From: Baffinella frigidus
Lineage: Eukaryota > Cryptophyceae > Cryptomonadales > Baffinellaceae
Assembly: GCA_026770585.1 (NCBI GenBank)
Contig: MU646910.1
Location: 131,689-142,109, forward strand
Direction of reading: 5' to 3'
DNA length: 10,421 nucleotides
Every line of letters starts with the position of its first letter. Position 1 is the stretch's first letter. The notes beneath the pieces are model-generated. The model worked only from the letters and a program-made list of their open reading frames with translations, had not been told where the DNA came from and did no database searches. The position numbers and the translations under genes are program-made. Positions 1 through 5,950 of this stretch are shown here, in pieces.

Positions 1-76
1 CGCCCCCCCCCTCCTCCCTAGCCCTGTCCGCCCTGCTTCCCCACGCCCTGCCGCCCGTTCCTCTCCTTCTGGGCAG

Positions 77-285
77 CACCCTGTGCTGAAGTGCGGATCC
101 GGGGCGAGCAGGCGGTGTCGTTCGAAACCCTTCTATTCTCCGCATGGGACGCAGCGCTGATCAAACCGCCAGAACGAGCCTCCCGCCCGCCGAAACCCGT
201 CGACCTCGGCCCGGGAGTGGGCGAGCACACGCTCGGTGCTGGGGGGCACGCGTCGTGGCGGCTAGTCATTGCAGCTCCACAATGA
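77..285 (+). CDS. Possible terminal exon of an unidentified gene (5' part outside the window)
   Basis: A strong pyrimidine-rich tract fills 1-70 and ends in a CAG at 74-76, a good splice-acceptor context. From 77 an uninterrupted frame reads about 69 codons to a TGA at 283-285. The peptide contains a mixed, protein-like stretch (VRIRGEQAVSFETLLFSAWD) followed by a Pro/Arg-rich and then Gly-rich tail. I recognise no domain. No CTGAC branch-point motif is visible upstream, unlike the three LSm5 introns, and no AATAAA follows the stop. The stop overlaps the start of the long direct-repeat copy at about 280. It may be the last exon of a gene to the left, or a chance open frame in GC-rich DNA. Confidence 0.3.
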
Positions 286-339
286 AATGATGCTGTCTCT
301 CTCACGCGCAACATGCTCTTCTCGCGCATGCTACCAGTG

Positions 340-446
340 CAGGGGTTGCTCAAAACTCAGGATATGCACCGCCGTAGCGGCCGTATGGACCCACAGTAGG
401 ACTAGGACCACCCTAGGGGTGGTGCGTGAATTTTGAAGACCCCGTG
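340..446. mobile_element. Small palindromic element, diverged CAGGGGT-ended MITE
   Basis: The left end reads CAGGGGTTGCTCAAAACTC and a related inverted sequence closes it (GTGCGTGAATTTTGAAGACC and on to CCCCGTG). The core contains paired GTAGGAC-type and CCTAGGGG-type words, as in the longer family members. It is followed by TA and preceded by TG, probably a decayed TA target duplication. The matching stretch of copy C (about 1803-1827) lacks the element and has an intact TA at the corresponding position, which supports insertion. No coding capacity. Confidence 0.55.
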
Positions 447-582
447 TAGCCAAGAGTGGCGGGGTCGCAACGTTCTGAATCACGCCGCGTGTTCAACGCG
501 AGAAACGTCCCGCTAAGCCTGGGTGATGCTGCTGCCGAGACTCACGCGGACGGCAGGGTGGGATGTTGTTGTGCAGCAGATA

Positions 583-699
583 CAGGGGCACCTCGCTCAT
601 AAGAAACTGCCCCCCCCATAGGACCACCATAGGGCCCTAGGCATAGGGCTACTGTAGGGTCCTAGGGGGGCGCGGTTTCTTATGAGCGAGGTACCCCTG
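583..699. mobile_element. Family A MITE (copy A1), 117 bp, TA target duplication
   Basis: This is an almost full-length palindrome flanked by TA at 581-582 and 700-701. The left terminus is CAGGGGCACCTCGCTCATAA and the right is its near-perfect reverse complement ending GAGGTACCCCTG. Next to the termini are a C-run (left) and a G-run (right), and the centre is rich in CCTAGG and CCATAGG words. TA duplication with a CAGG start fits the Tc1/mariner-pogo superfamily, and the end resembles my recollection of the Tigger1 terminus (CAGGCATACCTCG). It is non-autonomous, with no open frame beyond chance. Repeat copy B at 1519-1561 provides an approximate empty site. Confidence 0.8.
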
Positions 700-901
700 T
701 ACATGTAGCGCGAGAGAAAGAAACGTTTGTACAGATGCAGTGAGTTGACGAGAGAAAACAAGGATTGGAGGGGGGCTAGAAAAACTTGAGCCCACTTGCC
801 CAGGGTGAGCAGGATCCGGGACACTTTCAGAGCGATCTTTCAAGGATTCTAGTTCGAGGAGGTGCTCGACACGTCACGAACCTCCTTGATTCCTAAATGT
901 A

Positions 902-1006
902 TCCCTTAAGTGGCGAGGCGGTCAAAATTGACCGCCAAGAGGTCCTAGGCAGGTCCTAGGGCCCTACGGTAGGGCGTGTGAGCCTACTCGCCACATAAGG
1001 GCCATC
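902..1006. mobile_element. Family B MITE (copy B1), about 105 bp
   Basis: It starts after TA (900-901) with TCCCTTAAGTGGC. It contains the shared core GGTCCTAGGCAGGTCCTAGG followed by CCCTACGGTAGGG, and ends with an imperfect inverse terminus (GCCACATAAGGG). TA follows at 1007-1008. Copies B2 and B3 in this window share the core and the right end. The corresponding part of repeat copy C (about 2041-2090) has no element. No coding capacity. Confidence 0.7.
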
Positions 1007-1419
1007 TATAGAGTGCTTATCTGAAGACTCCTGAAGCGGAAAGGTCCTTTAGGTCTTTTAGGTTCTTCGAGCTCCCAAGATAGGCGGACACCGGAACTTG
1101 TTCTGTAGAAAGGACATGCTTCCTTTCGGATCACATCAAGCCCCCCTTACAAAGCACCGTTTCTTCATCACATGTCACGACCATCTCTCCGCCTCTGTCG
1201 CCTGAATAGGTGGGTCGGGGAGCTCATCCGTAGATCGTTCCCATCTCCTCAAGAGTGACGTGGGCGTGGCCTTCGATGTGAGTGTAATACAAAGCACCAA
1301 AGCACCAAAAGATCGCATGTAGGAACACCGGCCGTTGCTCTACCTCGTCAGTCCTGTTCAGTTGAGAGAGTTTATTGATTACAAGACCAGAATCACCAGT
1401 TTCATTGACCACATGCTGA

Positions 1420-1445
1420 GACCCCCTGCGTTTTGGAGGGGGGTC
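1420..1445. repeat. Short G/C hairpin
   Basis: GACCCCCT at 1420-1427 is complementary to AGGGGGGTC at 1437-1445 (one bulged base), with a loop of about 9 nt. The surrounding DNA, 1236-1461, holds no recognisable gene or repeat apart from a short run of AAAGCACC words near 1291-1307. Confidence 0.35.
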
Positions 1446-1461
1446 GACTAGGATCTGGATC

Positions 1462-1700
1462 TCAGCCCCGCCCAGCCTGCGTTCTGCTGCTGCCGGCATT
1501 GACACGGGCGGCACACCTGGATGAGATGTTGCTGCAGAGCAGGTCGCACGAGAGAAGAAACTTGCGTACAGATGCTGTGAGTGGACCACAACCATATGGT
1601 TGGATGGGGGGCGTGGCACGCCGGTGGCCGACGTGCCCAGTGAGAGTAGGATCCGGGCCAATTTCAGAGCGAGAGAAGCGATGATCCACGAGACTAAGGA
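1462..1700. repeat. Decayed long direct repeat, copy B (partial)
   Basis: This copy holds the middle part of the unit. GCCCAGCCTGCG, GCTGCTGCCG, CGAGAGAAGAAACTTG, GTACAGATGCTGTGAG, GGGGGGCGTGGCACGCCGG, GTAGGATCCGGG and TTTCAGAGCGAGAG appear in the same order as in copies A and C. Long open frames on both strands here, including one on the minus strand reaching across the G-run into copy C, consist of repeat translation and poly-proline and are not taken as genes. Confidence 0.6.
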
Positions 1701-1705
1701 TGAAG

Positions 1706-1729
1706 GGGGGGGGGGGGGGGGGGGGGGGA
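1706..1729. repeat. Poly-G tract
   Basis: A run of about 22 guanines lies between repeat copies B and C. It may form G-quadruplex structures, and its length may be unreliable in an assembly. On the minus strand it encodes poly-proline in chance open frames. Confidence 0.85.
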
Positions 1730-1741
1730 GGCGGGGAATCG

Positions 1742-2190
1742 TTTGCGACAGCGCCAATGAAAGTATTTTCTCGCGCGCGCGCAACATTCTCTCCGCCCAC
1801 ATGCTACTAGTAGTCGAGAGTGGCGGGACGCGAGAAACGCGTCGGCAGCCCCGCCAAGCCTGGTTCTGTTGCAGCCGGGATTGACGCTGGCGGCAGAATG
1901 CGCGAGAGAAGAAACTTATGTGCAGATTTTTTTGAGTCGACCACACACTCGTGGCTTGGAGGGGGGCGTGGCACGCCGGGAGCCCACGCGTAGGGATTTG
2001 AGCAAGATTTGTCGACGAGTTGGTCTCCACAGCACGAACCTCCTCGATTCCCCAACGGATCCCCTGACGACACCCGAAGGGGAAAGCACCCTTTCTTCCT
2101 CACATGCCACGAGCGTGAAGGGCACGGAAGAAGGGGAGGGAGCGAGAGGAGGGGGGGGGAGGGTTATGGAGCTTATCGGGACCGAATTGG
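1742..2190. repeat. Decayed long direct repeat, copy C (insertion-free)
   Basis: This is the most compact copy: CAATGAAAG, CGCGCAACATTCT, ATGCTACTAGTAG, GAGTGGCGGGACGCGAGAAACG, GCCAAGCCTG, CGCGAGAGAAGAAACTT, TTGGAGGGGGGCGTGGCACG, GAACCTCCTCGATTCC, TTTCTTCCTCACATGCCACGA and GGAGCTTATC. It lacks the three insertions of copy A and so serves as a paralogous empty site. It ends less than 80 bp before the LSm5 start codon, so the LSm5 upstream region is partly made of this repeat. Confidence 0.65.
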
Positions 2191-2214
2191 TCGCAACTTT
2201 TGGCCGCGCGGCCA
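2180..2214. promoter_or_regulatory. Two palindromes in the proximal upstream region of LSm5
   Basis: TGGCCGCGCGGCCA at 2201-2214 is a perfect 14-bp palindrome ending 53 bp before the LSm5 ATG and bracketed by ACTTTT words. GACCGAATTGGTC at 2180-2192 is a near-perfect palindrome just upstream. No TATA box is visible. Such symmetry can mark dimeric factor binding sites, but palindromes are also expected by chance in GC-rich DNA. No known site is recognised. Confidence 0.25.
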
Positions 2215-2267
2215 CTTTTGAAAATCAGCCAACGAGCCTTGCGGAGGGGCGAGAAAGCGACTCCAGG

Positions 2268-3372
2268 ATGGCAGCGCGCGGCATGGGAGGACAACTCCTG
2301 CCTCTGGAGCTCATCGACAGATGTGTTGGTCAGTTACCGCCCGCCTTGCACCTCCCCCCTCCTCCGTTCGCTGCAGATTTTCAGGACACTGGGCGGTCCC
2401 GCGCATGCGCGCCTCAGCGGCGGGGATCCTGACTCTCTGGACCTGGCGTGGCAGGTTCCAAGATCTGGATCATCCTCAAGGGCGATAAGGTGCGTGCCGA
2501 TCCCAACTCTCTGGGCGTCCTTCCTTGCAAACTGCGCCATTGCATACCTGGCAAGCTCCAGCCGGGGGGAGGCGAGTCCGAGGCTCCCAGTCTGTGCGCT
2601 CTGACGTTGGCTGTGCGCGCAGGAGTTTGTGGGTACACTGCGGGGGTTCGACGACTATGTCAACATGGTTCTCGAGGTACGGATCACCCTCCTGCAAGCA
2701 ACAGACTTCTCTCAGAAATTCACGAAATTCGTCCTCGTTGCCAGCCCGCCACAGCCCTGAACCCTCACCGACTACAGCCGTGGTTATGTGCTGTCCCAAG
2801 GCAGCGAGCGCTCCCGCACATGCCTGTTCATGTCAGGCAGCCTCCCGTGGGGGGCGCTGTGGCTGGGGGAGAGGGTGGAGCAGGAGGGAGGAGGGCCTCC
2901 ACCTCGCAGGCTGGTGCTGTTCTTGCGGCTGGGAATCCTGTTGGGAGCTGGCGGGTCACAGGTCCTGGGAGGAGCGCCAGCGGAGGCAGCGTGTCTCGAC
3001 GAGCATGCTGATGGTGGCTGGTGCTGGCGGTTGACGGCCAAGAGGTCCTAGGCAGGTCCTCGGGCCCTACGGTAGGGCGTATGAGCCTGCTGGCCCTAAG
3101 GGATAGCTGGTGTCTGATACTGGCGGTTGACGGAGAGCGGTGCGCGTAGAACCAGAGCAGCCCTGGGCCCATTTCTTGCAATCCTTGCAACAGGGGGCTG
3201 ACGAGGTGTCGCGGGGCGTGGATGGTGGCAGGAGGTGACCGAATACGAGGTGAACCCCGAAGGCGGGTACCGGGTGAACAAGCTGGAGCAGATCCTGCTC
3301 AACGGGAACAACGTGTGCATGCTCGTGCCGGGTGGCGATGGGCCCATCACCGCCGACGCGCCCGCCGCGTGA
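2268..3372 (+). CDS. LSM5: U6 snRNA-associated Sm-like protein LSm5 (four exons)
   Basis: The coding sequence is join(2268-2328, 2455-2489, 2623-2676, 3232-3372): 291 nt, 96 residues, close to the usual ~90 of LSm5. The order is diagnostic: QLLPLELIDRCVGSKIW (residues 9-25), then the Sm1 motif with GFDDYVNMVLE (40-50), a variable loop, then Sm2 with ILLNGNN (71-77) and LVPGG (81-85). Asn46 and the NGNN loop correspond to the RNA-contacting positions of Sm folds. LSm5 is known as a subunit of the nuclear LSm2-8 ring, which binds the 3' oligo-U of U6 snRNA, and of the cytoplasmic LSm1-7 ring, which promotes decapping and mRNA decay. All introns are GT-AG and every junction restores the family sequence. 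The first ATG has a good context (A at -3, G at +4); the next in-frame ATG is 2283. There is one extra residue near 61-63 and an Ala-rich tail. Intron 3 contains a small transposon relic. Confidence 0.95.
2329..2454 (+). other. LSm5 intron 1
   Basis: 126 bp, phase 1, GTCAGT donor and GTGGCAG acceptor. CTGAC lies at 2429-2433, with its A 22 nt before the last intron base, matching the CTRAY branch-point consensus. Splicing rebuilds the split Gly21 codon. Confidence 0.9.
2490..2622 (+). other. LSm5 intron 2
   Basis: 133 bp, phase 0, GTGCGT donor and GCGCAG acceptor. CTGAC lies at 2601-2605, with its A 18 nt before the intron end. It separates Lys32 from Glu33 in the Sm1 motif. Confidence 0.9.
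2677..3231 (+). other. LSm5 intron 3, hosting a family B element
   Basis: 555 bp, phase 0, GTACGG donor and GTGGCAG acceptor. CTGAC lies at 3198-3202, with its A 30 nt before the intron end. It is over four times longer than the other two introns and carries a truncated family B element at about 3027-3103. Open frames inside it on both strands show no protein-like features. Confidence 0.88.
3027..3103. mobile_element. Truncated family B MITE (copy B2) inside LSm5 intron 3
   Basis: The core CCAAGAGGTCCTAGGCAGG and CCCTACGGTAGGGCGTATGA match B1 and B3 almost exactly, and the right end TAAGGGA is followed by TA (3104-3105). The left terminus (TCCCTTAAGTG) is missing. A 14-bp direct repeat, CTGGCGGTTGACGG, occurs at 3024-3037 and again at 3120-3133 just beyond the right end. 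This suggests local rearrangement around the insertion. Confidence 0.7.
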
Positions 3373-3415
3373 GCCTGTTGGGAGGTCAGGCAGGGTTGGC
3401 AGGAGGGGGTTTAAA

Positions 3416-3421
3416 AATAAA
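3416..3421 (+). terminator. Polyadenylation signal of LSm5
   Basis: A canonical AATAAA begins 44 nt after the LSm5 stop codon, in a short A-rich patch in otherwise GC-rich DNA. It is well placed to define the 3' end. Green algae often use other signals, so this is likely rather than certain. Confidence 0.55.
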
Positions 3422-3464
3422 GACGCGTGGCGTACCAGTGCGCGGACGTGTGGGACGTGTGACT

Positions 3465-3545
3465 GGAGAGAGAGAGAGAGGGAGGGAGAGAGAGGGGGGG
3501 GGGGGGAGAGAGAGAGAGAGAGAGCGAGGGAGAGAGAGGGGGAGG
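3465..3545. repeat. GA-rich microsatellite
   Basis: About 80 bp of (GA)n with G-runs, interrupted by GGGAGG and a poly-G tract. It lies just downstream of the LSm5 polyadenylation signal. It generates Arg/Glu-rich open frames on one strand and Ser/Leu-rich ones on the other, which are not genes. 3546-3700 is GC-rich DNA with no recognised feature. Confidence 0.9.
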
Positions 3546-3709
3546 GGACAGACGCTGCGTGGCAGCACTCTTCGGGCTGCGCTGCTGCCGGCAGCTGCGC
3601 GCGGTGCCTGCGACAACGCGTGTTTCGTGTGGGCTGCCCCCGATGGCTCATGATCGAGGTCGGAGCGCGTACCGCGATGTAGTGCGCACTCCCCGCGCAT
3701 GCAGGATGT

Positions 3710-3907
3710 ACAGTTCGCTCTTGGCTGTGAGGGGGGGGTTAAATGTACCTGAAGTGCCAGGCCGACCAATCCTCCTATCCCTTAAGTGACCAGGCCGTCA
3801 AATTTGATGGCCAAGAGGTCCTAGGCAGGTCCTAGGGTCCTAAGGTAGGGCGTATGAGCCTGCTGGGCACTTAGGGGATAGCAACAGTCAGCTCTTGGCT
3901 GTGAGGG
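3710..3907 (+). repeat. 24-bp direct repeat bracketing a MITE
   Basis: ACAGTTCGCTCTTGGCTGTG and the next GAGGG (3710-3733) recur with a few differences at 3884-3907. Copy B3 of family B sits between them. The repeat is too long to be a target duplication, so a local tandem duplication that includes the element is more likely. Confidence 0.6.
3778..3878. mobile_element. Family B MITE (copy B3), 101 bp, intact ends
   Basis: It is flanked by TA at 3776-3777 and 3879-3880. The left end TCCCTTAAGTGACCAG and right end CTGGGCACTTAGGGGA form imperfect terminal inverted repeats. The core contains GGTCCTAGGCAGGTCCTAGG and TAAGGTAGGGCGTATGAGCC. It is the best reference copy for this family here. It has no open frame and so is non-autonomous. 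Confidence 0.78.
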
Positions 3908-3936
3908 CTACTCCATGGAGTATGGAGTATGGAGTA

Positions 3937-4054
3937 CAGGGGTACCTCGCTCATAAGAAACTGCCCCCCCCGTAGGACCCTTCAGTAGGTCTATGCCTCG
4001 GGCCCTACGGTGGCCCTAGGGGGGGGGCAGTTTCTTTTGAGCGAGGTACCCCTG
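3937..4054. mobile_element. Family A MITE (copy A2), 118 bp, TA target duplication
   Basis: It begins CAGGGGTACCTCGCTCATAA and ends with the inverse GAGGTACCCCTG, flanked by TA at 3935-3936 and 4055-4056. The C-run and G-run arms and a palindromic centre match A1 and the inner copy A3. One base in the right arm differs (TTTTGAGCG for TTATGAGCG). A triple TATGGAG-type tandem lies immediately upstream (3914-3936). Confidence 0.85.
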
Positions 4055-4106
4055 TAGTGTGGTGAAGTGGATTGATACACAGCAACTTGCGCTCTGGTTG
4101 GGCGTG

Positions 4107-4334
4107 GCTCAAGCTTGTACAGGGGTTACTCGTGAGTCAGGATACGCTGCTCTGAGGCGGTGGGTTGGCGGTCCTGGAAAAACCAAGGTCTTGCGAAAGC
4201 CGGTCGGGTTTTCGCACGACCTTCGTGCTTACCAACAAGGTTGTGGTTACCAACAAGGCCGGATAGACCTCTACTGGAAGCAGAGAGGCTTGCTCTCAAG
4301 AATTTGGCGTGGAGCCATCCTTTAAGTGGCGAGT
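4107..4334. repeat. Remnants of palindromic elements and a hairpin
   Basis: TACAGGGGTTACTCGTGAGT near 4119 resembles the left end of the 340-446 element, but no matching right end is clear. AAGGTCTTGCGAAA (4185-4198) pairs with TTTTCGCACGACCTT (4209-4223). TTACCAACAAGG occurs twice (about 4229-4258). TCCTTTAAGTGGCGAG at 4318-4333 resembles a lone family B left end. The open frames here show no protein-like features. Confidence 0.4.
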
Positions 4335-4431
4335 AGCCTAGACACGTTTCTCTCTCATGGCGTCTACTGCGTTTTCCAGAACTAAGATCAACTGCACGGA
4401 CAGGTCGGCTGGCGGTCCTTGAATTAAGGTA

Positions 4432-4646
4432 CAGGGGTACCTCGCTCATAAGAAAGTGCCGCCCCCTAGGACCCTACAGGGGTACCTCGCTCATAAGAAA
4501 CCGCCCCCCCCTAGGACCCTACAGTAGGACCATGCCTAGGGTCCTATGGTGGTCCTAGCGGGGGGGGCGGTTTCTTATGAGCGAGGTACCCCTGTACAGT
4601 AGGCCCCTATGGTGGTCCTAGGGGGGGGGGCAGTTTCTTATGAGCG
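4432..4646. mobile_element. Outer family A MITE, right-truncated, host of a nested copy
   Basis: The left part, 4432-4474, starts CAGGGGTACCTCGCTCAT after TA. The sequence resumes at 4597 (CAGTAGG, GGTGGTCCTA, G-run, CAGTTTCTTATGAGCG). The halves join sensibly at the interior TA where copy A3 sits. The last bases of the right terminus (GAGGTACCCCTG in intact copies) are missing. They are replaced by a direct duplication of the last 17 bp. Confidence 0.75.
4477..4594. mobile_element. Nested family A MITE (copy A3), 118 bp
   Basis: This intact copy starts CAGGGGTACCTCGCTCATAA and ends GAGGTACCCCTG. It is flanked by TA at 4475-4476 and 4595-4596, inside another copy of the same family. Its two arms differ by very few bases, so it is probably among the youngest insertions in the window. 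Confidence 0.85.
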
Positions 4647-4667
4647 CAAGTTTCTTATGAGCGCAAG
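4634..4667. repeat. 17-bp perfect tandem duplication at the MITE break
   Basis: TTTCTTATGAGCGCAAG occurs twice without a gap (4634-4650 and 4651-4667). It consists of the last surviving right-arm bases of the outer family A element plus CAAG. Telomere-like sequence starts about 10 bp later. Confidence 0.85.
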
Positions 4668-4675
4668 ATTCCACA

Positions 4676-4893
4676 TCTAAATCTTAAACCCTAAACCTTA
4701 AATTGCCAACGTTCGAACCATGGGCGCTCTTCGCAGTGACACAGCTAACCCCTCGACCTGGTTTGCCCCTAAACTATAAACTCTTCACTCTCAACCCTAA
4801 ACCCGTAACCCAAAATCCTAAACCCTAAATCCTACACCCTAAATCTTCAACCCTCAACTCTCAACCCTCAACCCTAAACCCTGAACCCTAAAG
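4676..4893. repeat. Degenerate interstitial telomere-like array (CCCTAAA type)
   Basis: Many AACCCTAAA, ATCCTAAA and AACCCTCAA words occur, at 4676-4704 and densely at 4766-4893. They are separated by a unique stretch containing GTTCGAACCATGGGCGC. The heptamer matches the telomere repeat of land plants and many algae, in the CCCTAAA orientation. The copies are too diverged for a functional telomere and there is sequence on both sides. It is a relic of a telomere, a subtelomere or a repair event. Confidence 0.7.
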
Positions 4894-5427
4894 CCGTTTT
4901 TTTGAGCGGGCTGATCTGAAAAACGGTCACCTCGATTTGTTTAAATGGCCGTAAATCCTTGCATTTCCCCTTAGGCCCAAAATTAAATGGCCGGTAACGT
5001 TTTTGGAAAAGACTTAAAATTGAAAAGGGCCCTTACAATTTTAAGTCTTGTTGCTTTACATTTTTTTTCCAAATAAACAATTGCCCATTTTGTTTTAGCC
5101 CACGGCGCCCCGCATGGCGCCCCCCCACTCCCCACACCTCAACTGACCCCTCCCCCCCCCCCCCCGGCCTGGAACCTGAAACAAAAATTCAAAAAAAATC
5201 AGGCTTGAGATGACCGTTTGTACAGGTTATTTGGATTATTTGGAAACCGGGCTAGTGTGGCAGACGAGTCAAGGCGGAGGCGACCCATCAGTTTAAAATA
5301 TCGGTACCCATAAAACCTAGGGCCGGGCAGTTTCTTGACAAAACACGAGTTTTCAGCGGGAACCGTGTGTTTTACTACGCAAGGTACTTTGTGAACTCTA
5401 TCCCGAGTCCCTCTTACCTTGGTTCTG
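4894..5427. other. Gene-free AT-rich stretch with a perfect hairpin and a poly-C tract
   Basis: AAGACTTAAAATTG (5009-5022) and CAATTTTAAGTCTT (5036-5049) form a perfect 14-bp stem with a 13-nt loop. AAATGGCCGTAA and AAATGGCCGGTAA recur at 4943 and 4985. A poly-C tract lies at about 5152-5165. CCTAGGGCCGGGCAGTTTCT near 5317-5336 resembles the right arm of a family A element and may be a fragment. No gene is seen. Confidence 0.5.
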
Positions 5428-5822
5428 AATCCTAATTCTTTCTAGCTAAATCCTGAGTCTTTCTGACTGAATCCTGAGATTTTCTGCCCATGTATTGGGT
5501 CTTTCTGCCTGAGTCCTGAGTCTTTTTGACGGAATCCTGAGGTTTTCTGCCCAAGTCCAGAGTCATTGTGACTGAATCCTGAGTCTTTCTTTTTTTGCCC
5601 GAATCCTGAGTCTTTCTGCCCTAATCCTGAGTCTTTCTGACTCAACCTCAGTCTTTTTGACTAAATCTTGAGTCTTTCTGACAGAATCCAGAGTCTTTCT
5701 GCCCGAATCCTGAATCTTTCTGACTAAATCCTAAGTCTTTTTGCCTAACTCGTGAATCTTTCTGACTGAATGCTGAGTCTTTCTGCCCAAATCCTGAGTG
5801 CTTTTTCACTGAATCCTGAGTC
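5428..5822. repeat. 21-bp minisatellite, about 18.5 units, with a 42-bp higher-order pattern
   Basis: The unit is AATCCTGAGTCTTTCTGACTG. Many units end GACTG-like and their neighbours GCCCA-like, giving a partly alternating 42-bp super-repeat. Most units are exactly 21 bp. Exceptions are one of 27 bp (5575-5601, T-run expansion), one of 20 bp (5644-5663) and one of 22 bp (5790-5811). On the minus strand the unit translates to the heptapeptide QKDSGFG or QKDSGFS. The 20-bp unit breaks that frame between two open stretches (5442-5645 and 5648-5881). I treat it as non-coding satellite because no flanking protein-like sequence exists, but a decayed repeat protein cannot be excluded. Confidence 0.85.
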
Positions 5823-5950
5823 CTCAAGGTCATCCGTTTGATGAAGGTTATCCGTTTTACTGCATAATTACGAACTCGCAATTTTTTTTTTTAATGCAAC
5901 TTACTTCGCGTTATTGTTTTCTAAACGTTTCTATGACAAATAAGTTTCAC

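Larger units (their letters stand above)
280..1235. repeat. Decayed long direct repeat, copy A (with three small insertions)
   Basis: This is the first of three diverged copies of a non-coding unit. Shared landmarks, in order, are: a CAATGAAA start (280; copy C about 1757), a CGCGCAACAT block, GAGTGGCGGG, CGCGAGAAACG, GCCAAGCCTG-like, CGAGAGAAGAAAC, GTACAGATGC, TTGGAGGGGGG, GGATCCGGG, TTTCAGAGCGA, GAACCTCCT, TTTCTTC-TCACATG-CACGA and GGAGCTCATC. Copy A is longest because it carries palindromic elements at 340-446, 583-699 and 902-1006. Without them its landmarks run in the same order as in copies B and C. No gene is credible here. Confidence 0.65.

Noticed and set aside
1224-2030. Long minus-strand open frame (268 codons)
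   Set aside because: It crosses two copies of the decayed repeat and the poly-G tract (poly-proline). Its internal peptide similarity only mirrors the DNA repeat, and it has no domain-like segment.
3067-3651. Minus-strand open frame antisense to the last LSm5 exon
   Set aside because: It overlaps the confirmed LSm5 exon 4 and the GA microsatellite, giving Ser/Leu/Pro-rich low complexity.
4059-4449. Overlapping open frames on both strands between the MITEs
   Set aside because: They include element ends (one starts in the family A terminus) and show no recognisable protein features.
4676-4893. True chromosome end
   Set aside because: The heptamers are degenerate and unique sequence continues on both sides, so it is interstitial.
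5428-5822. CRISPR-like array
   Set aside because: Units are contiguous 21-mers with gradual divergence, without unique spacers, in a eukaryotic context.
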